This document shows, in pieces, positions 6,250 to 15,024 of a DNA stretch of 33,273 bases. The position numbers were made by a program, and so were the translations under genes. The stretch covers positions 1-33,273 of the forward strand of contig JAHEEU010000007.1 in NCBI GenBank assembly GCA_024640545.1. The letters are read 5' to 3'. A model generated the notes under the pieces. That model was given only the letters and a program-made list of their open reading frames with translations, had not been told where the DNA came from and did not search any database. Numbering within the stretch: the stretch's first letter is position 1; each line of letters begins with the position of its first letter. The DNA comes from Geobacteraceae bacterium. Lineage in GTDB: Bacteria > Desulfobacterota > Desulfuromonadia > Desulfuromonadales > BM103.

Positions 6250-6810
6250 CTATTTTGCCGGGTCCTCGCCGAAGACCTGGGCACTGAAAACATAGATCTC
6301 AGCATCGTCAGCTTCCCAGGCGTCGGTGGGCAGTCCTGCCTTGATGCAGGTCTGTTTCAGAAATGTCTGGCGATCCCAGTCGTGCTCCGTTGCCACCTGC
6401 GGCAGGAGCACACCCCGGTAAAAGCTCTTCTCGATGTACACACCATGTCTTCCGACTTCGATTTCCTGGATGTCCTCTATCTTGTGCAGAGGTGACAGCA
6501 CCGAGATTTCCAGGGTGAAGTTGTTCAGGTCTTCTTCTTTGAGAGGGTAGAAACGAGGGTCCTTGGCCGCCGAAGCCTGGGCCATGTGGGCAACCTCTTT
6601 GAAGAGCGGCAGTTCAGACTGGAAATTGCCGATGCACCCGCGCAATTGTCCATTCTGCTTGATGGTGACAAAGCATCCGTTGCGTTGGTTGAGGGCTTTT
6701 TCTTCGCGGGGTTCAACGTACTCCTGCCCGGTTTGCACGCCGTGTACGATGGCCTGGCGGGCAATGGCCAGAAGGACTTGCTTTTCGTGAGCGTTTAACT
6801 CTCGTTCCAC
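6250..6810 (-). CDS. AMMECR1-domain protein (AmmeMemoRadiSam protein A type)
   Basis: A 186-residue protein spanning the whole AMMECR1 domain. It shows GCFVTIKQNGQLRGCIGNFQ with the invariant LRGCIG, then a stretch ending DPRFYPL and LEISVLSPLHKI. The family's molecular activity is not settled. In many bacteria it is encoded with a MEMO-domain protein and a radical SAM protein (AmmeMemoRadiSam), but those partners are not next to it here. The start is a GTG at 6810 with GGAGG four bases upstream. A good promoter lies at 6860-6888 and a terminator directly after the gene, so it is probably a single-gene transcript. Confidence 0.88.
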   Translation of the reverse strand: MERELNAHEKQVLLAIARQAIVHGVQTGQEYVEPREEKALNQRNGCFVTIKQNGQLRGCIGNFQSELPLFKEVAHMAQASAAKDPRFYPLKEEDLNNFTLEISVLSPLHKIEDIQEIEVGRHGVYIEKSFYRGVLLPQVATEHDWDRQTFLKQTCIKAGLPTDAWEADDAEIYVFSAQVFGEDPAK

Positions 6811-6859
6811 GCGGCCTCCGATATGTCAGGGATGAATGCTTTGACTTGAGAACGGGCCA

Positions 6860-6888
6860 ATCATAGTGCCATACCATGATTTTTTCAA
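6860..6888 (-). promoter_or_regulatory. Sigma-70 promoter of the AMMECR1 gene
   Basis: On the minus strand TTGAAA (6883-6888) and TATGAT (6860-6865) are separated by 17 bases, five of six matches in each box. Transcription would start about 6853, 43 bases before the GTG. Confidence 0.65.
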
Positions 6889-7024
6889 GGTATCTCAGCT
6901 CGTTCCGGATTAATTTTGCCAGATTGAGCCAGGGGCCGTCTCCATTTTGCGCGTGAGGACACAAGTCATCGCGCAAGCCGTACAGTGTTGGCCGTGAAAA
7001 ACTGCAGGTCTGCGCCTGATGACG

Positions 7025-8152
7025 TTAAATCTGCGGGGCAGCGTTTTCTGCGGCGACCCTGTCGACTATGCAGTGGATGCCTTCGCCCTTGAGTCCCGGT
7101 CCGAAGCAGCCGTTGCAGGAGATGCAGGTGGCTGTGTAACCGTCGTCCCGGCGCCAGATATCCGGCAATCCGGGTTCCCTGATCAGCGGCCGGGAGAGGG
7201 CGAAGAGGTCGGCATCGCCTTCCCAAAGCAGTTTCTGCATGACGCCGCACGAACGCAGTCCGCCCACGACAATGACCGGGACGGTGACGGCCTGTTTGAT
7301 CATGCGTGACAGCTCGGCGTTGTAAGCTTCCTTTTCGGGGCCATCGATTTTCTGCCGGACGGGACTCTTAACCCCGGACGCTGAGCTTCCCGAGCTGACC
7401 TCGATGGCATCGATGCCGAGTTCTTCGAGGCGCTTCGCGATGGCCACGCCATCCTGTGGCTGCAGCCCGCCAGGCAGGTGGTCGGCGGCGGTCAGTTTGA
7501 TCGTGACCGGGTAGTCGCTGCCAACGGCGGCCCTGACCGCGGCAAAGACCTCTTCGAGAAACATCATGCGTTTTTCCAGCGTGCCGCCGTAGGCATCCCG
7601 ACGCTGGTTGCAGAGTGGCGAGAGGAACTGATTGATCAGGTAGCCGTGCGCGCCGTGCAGTTGGACACCGTCGAATCCGGCATGCCTGGCACGGGCCGCG
7701 GCCCCGGCGAAGGCGGCAACGATTGCTCTGATGTCAGCAGGACTCATCTCTTTCGGCGGCTCCTGGTAGCCGGCGAAATCCGTCGCCGAAGGGGCCAGCG
7801 GCTGGCAGCCGATGACCTTGCTGGAGGTCTGCCCGCCGGCGTGCACCAGCTGACAGAAGATCACTCCGCCTTCCTGGTGGACGGCTTCGGTCAAATGCTG
7901 CAGCCCGGGCAGGTGGGAGTCATGGCAGATGCCCATCTTGCCGGGAAGCTGCTTGCCGTCGGCACGCACGTAGCTGTAGCCGCTGGTGATCAGGCCTGTA
8001 CCACCCATGACCAGGCCGCGGTAGTAGGCGACCAGCTTCTGGGTGACCTTGCCGTCATCATCGCACATCCCCTCCCAGGTGGCGCTGCGCACGAAGCGGT
8101 TGTTCAGGGTGATATTGCCGATCCGGGTGTTGTCGAACAGGGTTTTTTCCAT
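7025..8152 (-). CDS. FMN-dependent NADH:flavin oxidoreductase, Old Yellow Enzyme family
   Basis: 375 residues from the ATG at 8152, which has GAGGAG six to seven bases upstream; the frame is open 14 codons further but without a ribosome site. The TIM barrel begins with LFDNTRIGNITLNNRFVRSA. It has the family's substrate/FMN motifs: QLVHAGGQT, FDGVQLHGAHGYLINQFLSP, then NQRRDAYGGTLEKR, and VPVIVVGGLRS near the phosphate site. Near the C-terminus is CISCNGC followed by another Cys eleven residues later. This is reminiscent of the iron-sulfur motif linking OYE barrels to 2,4-dienoyl-CoA reductase-type modules, yet the flavin/NAD half of those enzymes is absent. It probably reduces an activated C=C bond; the substrate is unknown. 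Confidence 0.9.
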   Translation of the reverse strand: MEKTLFDNTRIGNITLNNRFVRSATWEGMCDDDGKVTQKLVAYYRGLVMGGTGLITSGYSYVRADGKQLPGKMGICHDSHLPGLQHLTEAVHQEGGVIFCQLVHAGGQTSSKVIGCQPLAPSATDFAGYQEPPKEMSPADIRAIVAAFAGAAARARHAGFDGVQLHGAHGYLINQFLSPLCNQRRDAYGGTLEKRMMFLEEVFAAVRAAVGSDYPVTIKLTAADHLPGGLQPQDGVAIAKRLEELGIDAIEVSSGSSASGVKSPVRQKIDGPEKEAYNAELSRMIKQAVTVPVIVVGGLRSCGVMQKLLWEGDADLFALSRPLIREPGLPDIWRRDDGYTATCISCNGCFGPGLKGEGIHCIVDRVAAENAAPQI

Positions 8153-8367
8153 CGGGGCTCCTCGCGGACGGACGGAGGGAAAAACACCCACCATCCTGAA
8201 AATGCTCTATTCATAACACGTTTCGGCACTGTTTACCATGCGGCCGTCAGGGTTTTGGCCGTGGGTCAGTGTTCGGAGAGACTTTTTGTATAGCAAAGCT
8301 TTTCAGCGTTTTTTCAGGTCAGGGGGCTGTCCCTGGGTTGTCTTCAGTCAGAGTCAACACCATAAAA

Positions 8368-8395
8368 GGGACAGTCCCCGTGCGGGGACAGTCCC
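8368..8395. repeat. REP-like palindrome, type A
   Basis: GGGACAGTCCCC, a GTGC spacer, then GGGGACAGTCCC. The whole is an almost perfect 28-base palindrome. A copy with one difference occurs in opposite orientation at 33182-33209. A partial copy (GGGGGCTGTCCC) lies just upstream, near 8322-8333. Such elements are typical of REP/BIME families spread by RAYT-type Y1 transposases; none is encoded here. Confidence 0.75.
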
Positions 8396-8449
8396 TGAAA
8401 CCGGCGGGTCGCGTCCCGCCAGACGCCATACTTTTGCCCGTCAGCAAAA

Positions 8450-8477
8450 GGGACAGGCACCTGCGGAGCCGGTCCCT
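8450..8477. repeat. REP-like palindrome, type B
   Basis: GGGACAGGC and GCCGGTCCC arms enclose ACCTGCGGA. It matches 25 of 28 positions of the element at 29615-29642. It lies 55 bases from the type A copy, as in paired REP (BIME) structures. The stretch 8153-8633 otherwise holds no gene that I can support. Confidence 0.75.
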
Positions 8478-8587
8478 GTACGCGCAACTCGCAGACGACC
8501 CGGCTGCCCGCTGGGACCGGCGGTTCTGATTCTGGTTTTGACTGAGGTTTATTTTGGGGTTTTACGTGTGATCCCGATTTGCCGGGC

Positions 8588-8622
8588 AAAAAAAGGGGCC
8601 GCCCACGCACGGGGGCGGCCCC
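8588..8622 (-). terminator. Intrinsic terminator of typA
   Basis: A 10-bp GC stem (GGGGCCGCCC 8595-8604 with GGGCGGCCCC 8613-8622, 8-base loop). On the minus strand seven T follow (8588-8594). It begins 12 bases after the typA stop codon. Confidence 0.9.
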
Positions 8623-8633
8623 TGGGGGCGGGC

Positions 8634-10445
8634 TTACTTGGCTTTTTTAACCGCTTTCTTGCGCTCGTTCTCGTCGAGCAGCCGCTTGCGCAGGCGAATT
8701 GATTTCGGCGTGACCTCGACCAGCTCATCCTGGTCGATGAACTCCAGGGCCTGCTCGAGGGTCAGGTCGCGCGGCGTCGTCAGGCGAATCGCTTCATCGC
8801 TGCCCGAGGCGCGCACGTTGGTCAGCTTCTTCCCTCTGCAGGCATTGACGACCAGGTCGTTCTCCTTGGCATGCTGGCCGATGATCATCCCTTCGTAAAC
8901 GTGGACGCCGGCGCCGAGAAAGAGAAGCCCCCGATCCTGCAGGTTGAAGAGCGAGTAGGCAACCGTCTCGCCGTCCTCGATGGCGATCAGGACCCCGTTC
9001 TTGCGCCCGGGGATCGCGCCTTTCCAGGGGGCATAGCCATGGAAGGTATGGTTCATGACGCCGGTGCCGCGGGTATCGGTCAAGAATTCACTGCGGAAAC
9101 CGATCAGACCGCGGGCCGGGATTATGAACTCGAGGCGGTTGACGCCCTCGAGGGCGTTCATGGCGACCATCTCGGCTTTGCGGGGGCCGAGCTTTTCGAT
9201 CACTGTCCCCTGGAACTCCTCGGGGACGTCGATGACCAGGTACTCCATCGGCTCGCACTGTTCTCCAGCGATCTCCCTGCAGATAACTTCCGGCTTGGAA
9301 ACGGCCAGCTCGAAGCCTTCACGACGCATGTTCTCGATCAGGATCGACAGATGCAGTTCGCCACGACCGGAAACCCGGAAGGTGTCGGTGTTGGCGGTTT
9401 CCTCGACACGCAGGGAGACGTTGGTGCGCAGCTCCTTGAAGAGGCGGTCGCGAATATTGCGCGACGTCACGTATTTCCCCTCACGGCCGGCAAATGGCGA
9501 GGAGTTGACGATGAAGTTCATAGCCAGGGTCGGCTCGTCGATGGAGACATAAGGGAGAGATTTCGGCTTTTCAACACAGGCCAGGGTCTCACCGATGCCG
9601 ATATTCTCGAAGCCGGCAACGGTGACGATATCGCCGGCACTGGCCTCGGTCAGTTCGATCTGCTTGAGCCCTTCGTAACCGAGCAGCTTGGTAATCCGCC
9701 CGCGGGAGATTTCGCCGCTTTTCATGATCAGGGCAACGGTTTCGCCGGTGTGCACCCGGCCGTTGAAAATCTTGCCGGTAGCGACCCGTCCAAGGTAGTC
9801 GTTGTAGTCGATCGACGTCACCAGCATTTGGAAGGGGGCATCGGCATCGGCAACCGGTGGCGCGACCCGCTCGCGGATCATTTCGAACAGCGGCTCGAGG
9901 TTGTTGGACTCGTCCGCGAGTTCACGCTTGGCGAAGCCCTGCTTGGCACTGGTGTAGACGATGGGGAAGTCCAGTTGCTCCTCGTCGGCGTTAAGCTCGC
10001 AGAAGAGGTCGAAGACCATGTCGACGACCTTTTCCGGCCTGGCCCCGGGCCGATCGATCTTGTTGATGACCACGATCGGGCGGATGCCGAGGTCGAGGGA
10101 TTTCTTCAGGACGAAACGGGTCTGGGGCATCGGCCCGTCAAAGGCGTCGACCAGCAGCAGGACCGAGTCGACCATTTTCAGGACCCGCTCCACTTCGCCG
10201 CCGAAATCGGCGTGGCCGGGGGTGTCGACGATGTTGATCTTGAGTCCGCCGTGTTGAATCGACAGGTTCTTGGACAGGATCGTGATGCCCCGTTCCTTCT
10301 CGAGATCGTTGCTGTCCATCACCCGTTCGGTGATGACCTGGTTCTCACGGAAGACTCCGGATTGTTTGAGCATGGCGTCGACCAGGGTGGTTTTGCCGTG
10401 GTCGACGTGGGCGATAATGGCGATGTTGCGCAGAAAACTTGTCAT
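8634..10445 (-). CDS. typA: Ribosome-associated translational GTPase TypA/BipA
   Basis: 603 residues, the usual length. GTPase motifs are all present: AHVDHGKTT (G1, residues 12-20), RGITI (G2), [14 protein letters not shown] (G3), NKID (G4) and SAKQG (G5). Domain II and the EF-G-like domains III and V follow, then the BipA-specific C-terminal domain with [18 protein letters not shown] and [20 protein letters not shown]. TypA binds the 70S ribosome at the EF-G site and helps 50S assembly and growth under stress such as cold. The start ATG at 10445 has AAGG about eight bases upstream. It has its own promoter and a strong terminator, so it is monocistronic. Confidence 0.97.
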   Translation of the reverse strand: MTSFLRNIAIIAHVDHGKTTLVDAMLKQSGVFRENQVITERVMDSNDLEKERGITILSKNLSIQHGGLKINIVDTPGHADFGGEVERVLKMVDSVLLLVDAFDGPMPQTRFVLKKSLDLGIRPIVVINKIDRPGARPEKVVDMVFDLFCELNADEEQLDFPIVYTSAKQGFAKRELADESNNLEPLFEMIRERVAPPVADADAPFQMLVTSIDYNDYLGRVATGKIFNGRVHTGETVALIMKSGEISRGRITKLLGYEGLKQIELTEASAGDIVTVAGFENIGIGETLACVEKPKSLPYVSIDEPTLAMNFIVNSSPFAGREGKYVTSRNIRDRLFKELRTNVSLRVEETANTDTFRVSGRGELHLSILIENMRREGFELAVSKPEVICREIAGEQCEPMEYLVIDVPEEFQGTVIEKLGPRKAEMVAMNALEGVNRLEFIIPARGLIGFRSEFLTDTRGTGVMNHTFHGYAPWKGAIPGRKNGVLIAIEDGETVAYSLFNLQDRGLLFLGAGVHVYEGMIIGQHAKENDLVVNACRGKKLTNVRASGSDEAIRLTTPRDLTLEQALEFIDQDELVEVTPKSIRLRKRLLDENERKKAVKKAK

Positions 10446-10499
10446 GATTGATACCTTAATTTATATAGACCTTGTGGGGTGCAGTTGTTCGGGCGGGAC

Positions 10500-10527
10500 A
10501 TAATAGTCGCTTGGCTGGGAAAAGCAA
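10500..10527 (-). promoter_or_regulatory. Candidate sigma-70 promoter of typA
   Basis: On the minus strand TTGCTT (10522-10527) and TATTAT (10500-10505) are separated by 16 bases. It lies about 55 bases before the typA ATG. Confidence 0.45.
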
Positions 10528-10608
10528 GCAGCTTTTTTGCGGCAACTTTGCTTGACCGGTCAATCACCGGGTTGCGTGAAAGAAAGTTGCCGTCCGCGGG
10601 TCTTGGGC

Positions 10609-10637
10609 TTGTCTGTTGCCCGGGCATGTCCTAAGAT
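10609..10637 (+). promoter_or_regulatory. Weak candidate sigma-70 promoter of the TPR lipoprotein gene
   Basis: TTGTCT (10609-10614) and TAAGAT (10632-10637) are 17 bases apart, four of six matches in each box, 38 bases before the ATG. Confidence 0.3.
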
Positions 10638-10674
10638 GCATATCCCGACTCGAGGATTGTAACGGAATGATACC

Positions 10675-11766
10675 ATGTTGACCCGAATCCAGATAAAAAC
10701 CCTGGCCCTGATTAGTTTCGCCATTTTCCTGACCTGGCTGGGCGGTTGCGGTGGTTTGACGCCGCCGGGTCCCGCCGCAGCGCCGCAGCTGTCTGCTGAG
10801 CAGCACGTTCGTGCGGGTGCGGCCGCGGCAGAAAAGCTGGTCCAGATCCTTGGCGGGCCCTACCACGACAAGCGGCTTGCCGCCGACCTCAACCGTTTGG
10901 CTGCTCGCCAGGCGTCCCGGCCGCTGGTGATTGCCGTGGCCGACCGCTCTGCTGCGGAGCTCTACGCCCTGCCGGGCGAGAGGATCGTCATGACCCGCGG
11001 CTTGCTCGCCGGGCTGCGCAGCCGTGCCGAACTCGACTCTCTTCTGCGTTATGCCGCCCAGCTTGCCGGGAATGCCTACCGCGCTCGCCTGCCACGTGGC
11101 ATGGTCGAGGCCGCAGGGCAGGTTTTGTCCACGACAAACCCGGTCTTCGACCCCGATGCCCCCGAGATTCGCCTGGCCCGCCTGGTTGCCAGGGAGCCCT
11201 GCGCCCAGGACTGCCTGGCTCCGGTCCTGGTCGATCCTGCCAGGGCGGGGACGCCGGGATCACCGCCGCTGCCCGAATCGGTCCGGCGTCTCGCAGGGCT
11301 GCAGCCTGGTTTCGAACTTCTGGCCAGCGCGCGGGAATACGAACAGCGTGAGGACCAGGGCAAAGCCATTGCCACCTATCTGCAGGCGGCGGCAATAACC
11401 CCCGATGAGCCTTACCTCCTCGGTGCCCTGGGGCTGGCCTACCTGCGGGCCGGGCAACTGCAGCCGGCCCGTCTGCATTTGCAGAAGGCGGTCGAATTGC
11501 AGCCCGATTACTACCGGACCCTGATGGGCCTCGGCTACCTGTCCCTGCAACAGGGGAAATATCAGCAGGCGAATGAGCTCCTGGCCGAGAGCGTTCGTCT
11601 GCTGGCGGTGGCCGAGAACCTCTTTCTGCTCGCCGAAGCCAGGGAGAACAGCGGGGATGCTGCCGGTGCTACAGCACTTTACCGGCTGGTTGTCGAAGCC
11701 GACCGCTACGGCAAGCTGGGTCGCAGTGCCGCCGAGCGGCTGGCGCAGACGGCGGGGGCCCAATGA
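10675..11766 (+). CDS. TPR lipoprotein with a degenerate M48 (BepA-like) domain
   Basis: 363 residues. A signal peptide (hydrophobic 9-22) ends at lipobox LGGC, so Cys25 would be lipidated. Residues about 84-150 resemble the M48 metalloprotease domain of BepA: YALPGERIVMTRGLLAGLRSRAEL corresponds to the family stretch before the zinc helix. Where HExxH should stand the sequence reads RYAAQ (126-130), so the zinc site is lost and it cannot be an active M48 protease. From about 215 there are three or four TPR repeats (AIATYLQAAAITPDEP, LGLAYLRAGQLQPARLHLQK, then GYLSLQQGKYQQANELL). It probably acts as a scaffold or chaperone at the cell envelope. Its stop overlaps the next ATG (ATGA). Confidence 0.82.
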   Translation: MLTRIQIKTLALISFAIFLTWLGGCGGLTPPGPAAAPQLSAEQHVRAGAAAAEKLVQILGGPYHDKRLAADLNRLAARQASRPLVIAVADRSAAELYALPGERIVMTRGLLAGLRSRAELDSLLRYAAQLAGNAYRARLPRGMVEAAGQVLSTTNPVFDPDAPEIRLARLVAREPCAQDCLAPVLVDPARAGTPGSPPLPESVRRLAGLQPGFELLASAREYEQREDQGKAIATYLQAAAITPDEPYLLGALGLAYLRAGQLQPARLHLQKAVELQPDYYRTLMGLGYLSLQQGKYQQANELLAESVRLLAVAENLFLLAEARENSGDAAGATALYRLVVEADRYGKLGRSAAERLAQTAGAQ

Positions 11767-12278
11767 GGAGGGAACTTGGGTTGAACGATGGAGAGCTGGT
11801 CCGCTGGGAAGGCCGGCCGGCACCACGCTGCTACACCTTCAGGCACTGGCGGCATTCCATTTTCGGCTGCATCTTCCTGGCGGTCACCGGTTGCTGGCAG
11901 GTGCTGGGCATCGAGATGGCGTCGACCTACGCCACCGCCTGGCTGGCCTGGCTGCCGCTGCCTTTTCTGCTGCTGGGTGGCTACCTCTCTGTCGGCCACC
12001 TCCTCCAGGCCCGTCTGGAGTGGGACCGTGTCCTCTACGTGATCACCGACCGTCGACTCCTTGCCAAACGCGGCCTGTTCAAGCCTTGGGTCGAATCGAT
12101 GGAGTTGGCCGCGGTGACCTATTTCAGCCTGCATCACCAGGGCGAACAGCTCGGCACACTGCGCGTTTACCGGGAGAAGGAGCAGAGGCTGATCCTGCAT
12201 TGCATCGAACATCCGCGCCGGGCGGCAGAACTGCTCGAGGCGGCGATCAATCAGGGGAGCGCGAAGGGGGAGGGCTGA
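11763..12278 (+). CDS. Membrane protein with bacterial PH domain
   Basis: 171 residues. Two hydrophobic segments (about 32-50 and 58-80) form a helical hairpin. A C-terminal PH-like (bPH2/YdbS type) domain follows, with the family phrase YVITDRRLLAKRGLF (about 95-110) and later LGTLRVYREKEQRLILHCIEHP. The N-terminus GELVRWEGRPAP is also typical of this group. The start ATG overlaps the stop of the TPR lipoprotein gene by four bases, so the two are translationally coupled and probably act together at the envelope. Function of the family is not established. Confidence 0.82.
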   Translation: MRRELGLNDGELVRWEGRPAPRCYTFRHWRHSIFGCIFLAVTGCWQVLGIEMASTYATAWLAWLPLPFLLLGGYLSVGHLLQARLEWDRVLYVITDRRLLAKRGLFKPWVESMELAAVTYFSLHHQGEQLGTLRVYREKEQRLILHCIEHPRRAAELLEAAINQGSAKGEG

Positions 12279-12425
12279 AAAGGCGGCCCTCCAGCCCGAT
12301 TCTTTTGGCCCTTCCTGGAGGGGTTGGTCCCGTGCGGGGCAATCCCCAGCCGTCTTTGCTGTTGCGTTTACCGGGCTTTTTGATTACCCTCTAGCACCTT
12401 GAACCGGACCAAAGGGCTTAACCTT

Positions 12426-13754
12426 ATGAATAATAAAGCTTTTTACCTTGAAACCTTCGGCTGCCAAATGAACGTGGTCGATTCGGAGCGGATCGTCGAT
12501 CTGCTCGGTAATATCGGCTATCGCCAGGTCGACGAGCCGGGGCAGGCCGGCCTGATCCTGCTGAACACCTGTGCCGTGCGCGACAAGGCGGTCCGCAAGG
12601 CTTATGGACACCTCGGCCGATTCAAGCCGCTCAAGGATCGCGACCCGACGCTGATCCTCGGCATGGGCGGCTGTATTGCCCAGCAGGAGGGGAAGCAGTT
12701 GCTGGAAGAGTTTCCCTACCTGGACCTGGTGTTCGGCACCCACAACGTTCACCGTCTTCCGGAAATGGTCCAGCAGGTCGCCGAGCAACACGTGCGCTGC
12801 GAAGAGACAGAGTTCCTCGACCGTGAAACCCGCCTGCAGCTCTTTCCGGTGCGCAGCGGCCAGGAGGCCTTCACCCGGTTCGTTACGGTCATGCAGGGTT
12901 GCGACAACTTCTGCAGCTATTGCGTGGTGCCTTTGGTGCGTGGCCGGGAAATCAGCCGTCCCAGTGGTGAAATACTCGCAGAAATTCGCGATCTGGCACG
13001 GCAGGGTGTCCGCGAGGTGACCCTGATCGGCCAGAATGTCAACTCCTACGGCACCAAGGAGGCGGCCGAGCTCAGCTTCGCGGCGCTCTTGGATCAGGTC
13101 AACGCGATTGACGGCATCGACCGGATTCGCTTTACCACCTCGCACCCGAAAGATCTTTCCGACGAGCTGGTCGAATGTTTCGGCCGCCTCGAAAAGCTCT
13201 GCTGGCACCTGCACCTGCCGGTACAGTGTGGCTCCAATCAAATTCTGCGGGCCATGAACCGCGGCTATACCCGCGAACGGTACCTGGAGATTGTCAGGCG
13301 TCTGCGCAACGCCTGCCCGGAAATCCGACTGACTTCGGATATCATCGTCGGTTTCCCCGGCGAAACGGAAGCGGATTTTGCCGCGACCATGTCCCTGCTC
13401 GAAGAGGTGCGCTACGCGGAAATCTACTCTTTCATCTACTCTCCGCGCCGGGGAACGGCCGCTGCCGAGATCGTCGACACCACGCCGGCAAAGGACAAAC
13501 AGGAGCGTTTCGATCGCATGCTTGCCCTGCAGCAGGAGATCAGCCGCCAGACCTGGGAAGCCGACGTCGGCACGGTCCAGGAAGTTCTGGTCGAAGGAGA
13601 GAGCAAGCTGGGCGAGGGCCAGCTTTTCGGCCGCTCCACCTGGAACCGGATCGTTAATTTCTCTGGCCCCGCTGAGCTTGCCGGGAGCCTGGTGCCGGTA
13701 AGGATCACCAGGGCCTATCGCAATTCCCTGCTGGGCGAGAGGGTGCTCCCATAA
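12426..13754 (+). CDS. miaB: tRNA-2-methylthio-N6-dimethylallyladenosine synthase MiaB
   Basis: 442 residues. It adds the methylthio group to i6A37 of tRNAs reading UNN codons. The N-terminal methylthiotransferase domain carries the auxiliary-cluster cysteines (Cys13 in ETFGCQMN, Cys49 in LNTCAVR, Cys83 in MGGCIAQ). The radical SAM motif is Cys159-x3-Cys163-x2-Cys166 (GCDNFCSYC). TSHPKDLSDELV and LPVQCGSNQILRAMNRGYTR are typical of MiaB rather than RimO or MtaB. A C-terminal TRAM domain closes it. The frame is open to a TTG at 12399, but the ATG at 12426 has AAAGGG nine bases upstream and gives the usual N-terminus. Confidence 0.95.
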   Translation: MNNKAFYLETFGCQMNVVDSERIVDLLGNIGYRQVDEPGQAGLILLNTCAVRDKAVRKAYGHLGRFKPLKDRDPTLILGMGGCIAQQEGKQLLEEFPYLDLVFGTHNVHRLPEMVQQVAEQHVRCEETEFLDRETRLQLFPVRSGQEAFTRFVTVMQGCDNFCSYCVVPLVRGREISRPSGEILAEIRDLARQGVREVTLIGQNVNSYGTKEAAELSFAALLDQVNAIDGIDRIRFTTSHPKDLSDELVECFGRLEKLCWHLHLPVQCGSNQILRAMNRGYTRERYLEIVRRLRNACPEIRLTSDIIVGFPGETEADFAATMSLLEEVRYAEIYSFIYSPRRGTAAAEIVDTTPAKDKQERFDRMLALQQEISRQTWEADVGTVQEVLVEGESKLGEGQLFGRSTWNRIVNFSGPAELAGSLVPVRITRAYRNSLLGERVLP

Positions 13755-13755
13755 A

Positions 13756-13791
13756 GTCAGACCCGTCAGACCGGTCAGACCGGTCAGGCCA
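13756..13791. repeat. Four tandem 9-base units
   Basis: GTCAGACCC, GTCAGACCG, GTCAGACCG and GTCAGGCCA follow each other directly after the miaB stop codon. They fill half of the gap to the next gene and look like a small variable-number tandem repeat. Confidence 0.85.
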
Positions 13792-13826
13792 GAGTTTCTC
13801 CTGCCCCGAGATCAAGGAACAACGTT

Positions 13827-14894
13827 ATGAACCAACAGGATTTTCAGTTTTTCAAGGAACTGGTGGAAGCCCCGAGCCCTTCCGGCTTTGAACAGCCGGC
13901 CCAACGGGTGATCCGCAAAGCCCTCACCGGAGTGGTCGATGACATCCGGACCGATGTCATGGGCAACGTGGTTGCCCATATTGAGGGTCCCAAGGGGGCG
14001 CCACGCCTGATGCTGGCCGGGCACTGCGACGAAGTCGGCTTCATGGTCAAGTATATCGATGACCAGGGCTACCTGTTCTTCGCGCCGATCGGTGGAGTTG
14101 ACGCGCACCTGGTGCCGGGCCAGCGGGTCACGGTACATGCCGTCGGCGGACCGGTTCCGGGAGTGGTCGGCAAACGGCCGATCCACCAGATCGAAACCAA
14201 GGACCGAGACAAGGTGGTCCCTTTCAAGAGCCAGTTCATCGATGTCGGCTGCATGGACAAGGCCGAAGCGTCCAGCCTTGTGTCAATCGGCGACCCCGTC
14301 ACCTTCAGCGTCGGTGTCGAGCGCCTGCAGGGGACCCGGCTGACTTCGCGGGCCCTGGATGACAAGATGGGCGCCTTCATCGTCGCCCAGGTCCTGCGTG
14401 AAGTGCGCCGGCGGAACAACCTGGCCGTCGATCTTTACGGGGTTTCCACGGTCCAGGAGGAAATCGGCCTGCGCGGCGGCACGACCAGCGCCTACGGGAT
14501 CCATCCCGATATCGGCATCGCTGTCGAGGTCGGTTTCGCCAGCGACTATCCCGACGCCGACCACAAGGACTCCGGCGAGATTCGCCTCGGCAAGGGGCCG
14601 ATCCTTGCCCGGGGCCCGAATATCAATCCGGGGCTCTTTGATCTGCTCAGGACAACCGCTGCAGAGGAGAACATCTCCTGCCAGGTGATGGGGATTCCCC
14701 GTGCCACCGGGACCGACGCCAACGTCATGCAGCTTGTCCGTGGCGGTGTCGCAACTGCTCTGGTCAGCATTCCGCTGCGTTACATGCACACCCCGGTGGA
14801 GGTCCTCGACTGGACCGATCTCGAAGGCGCCGTGGCTCTCCTGTCGGCGCTTTGCAGCAGGATTCCGGCGGGCCAGTGCTTCGTGCCGAATTAG
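13827..14894 (+). CDS. M42 family aminopeptidase (glutamyl aminopeptidase/CelM-like)
   Basis: 355 residues, the normal length for the dinuclear M42 peptidases that form tetrahedral dodecamers and trim peptides in the cytoplasm. Metal ligands and catalytic residues appear in order: His66 and Asp68 (AGHCDEVGF), bridging Asp in RALDDKMG, the catalytic Glu pair in VQEEIGLRG, a ligand in VEVGFAS where many members have Asp, and His in RYMHTPVEV. The start is an ATG with AAGGA nine bases upstream. It follows miaB by 72 bases, largely tandem repeat, so co-transcription is possible. Confidence 0.92.
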   Translation: MNQQDFQFFKELVEAPSPSGFEQPAQRVIRKALTGVVDDIRTDVMGNVVAHIEGPKGAPRLMLAGHCDEVGFMVKYIDDQGYLFFAPIGGVDAHLVPGQRVTVHAVGGPVPGVVGKRPIHQIETKDRDKVVPFKSQFIDVGCMDKAEASSLVSIGDPVTFSVGVERLQGTRLTSRALDDKMGAFIVAQVLREVRRRNNLAVDLYGVSTVQEEIGLRGGTTSAYGIHPDIGIAVEVGFASDYPDADHKDSGEIRLGKGPILARGPNINPGLFDLLRTTAAEENISCQVMGIPRATGTDANVMQLVRGGVATALVSIPLRYMHTPVEVLDWTDLEGAVALLSALCSRIPAGQCFVPN

Positions 14895-14942
14895 CTTTGC
14901 GGCCGGCTGCAAAATTTACTGTCGCTCTGGTCGAAAAAAAGC

Positions 14943-14971
14943 TTGACAACACTGGGCCTTTTGACTAGATT
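14943..14971 (+). promoter_or_regulatory. Sigma-70 promoter of rplM-rpsI
   Basis: A perfect TTGACA (14943-14948) and TAGATT (14966-14971) are 17 bases apart. The leader would be about 45 bases. Confidence 0.6.
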
Positions 14972-15024
14972 TCCAGTTTCTGTGAGCCCCGTTAACTTAC
15001 AGATTTGATATAGAGAGGATAGCA

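Noticed and set aside
8871-10451. Very long open frame antisense to typA (526 codons)
   Set aside because: It is the mirror of typA in a GC-rich genome; typA has all GTPase motifs, and the antisense frame shows only composition-driven Asp/Gly/Val-rich sequence.
12287-12347. Inverted repeat CCCTCCAG/CTGGAGGG and a GTCCCGTGCGGGG stretch after the PH-domain gene
   Set aside because: No T-run follows and the REP resemblance is partial; too degenerate to call a terminator or a repeat copy.
13756-13791. Possible CRISPR array partner for the Cas6-like gene
   Set aside because: Units are 9 bases with no spacers. The 7-base array at 29641 and the REP-like palindromes also lack repeat-spacer structure.
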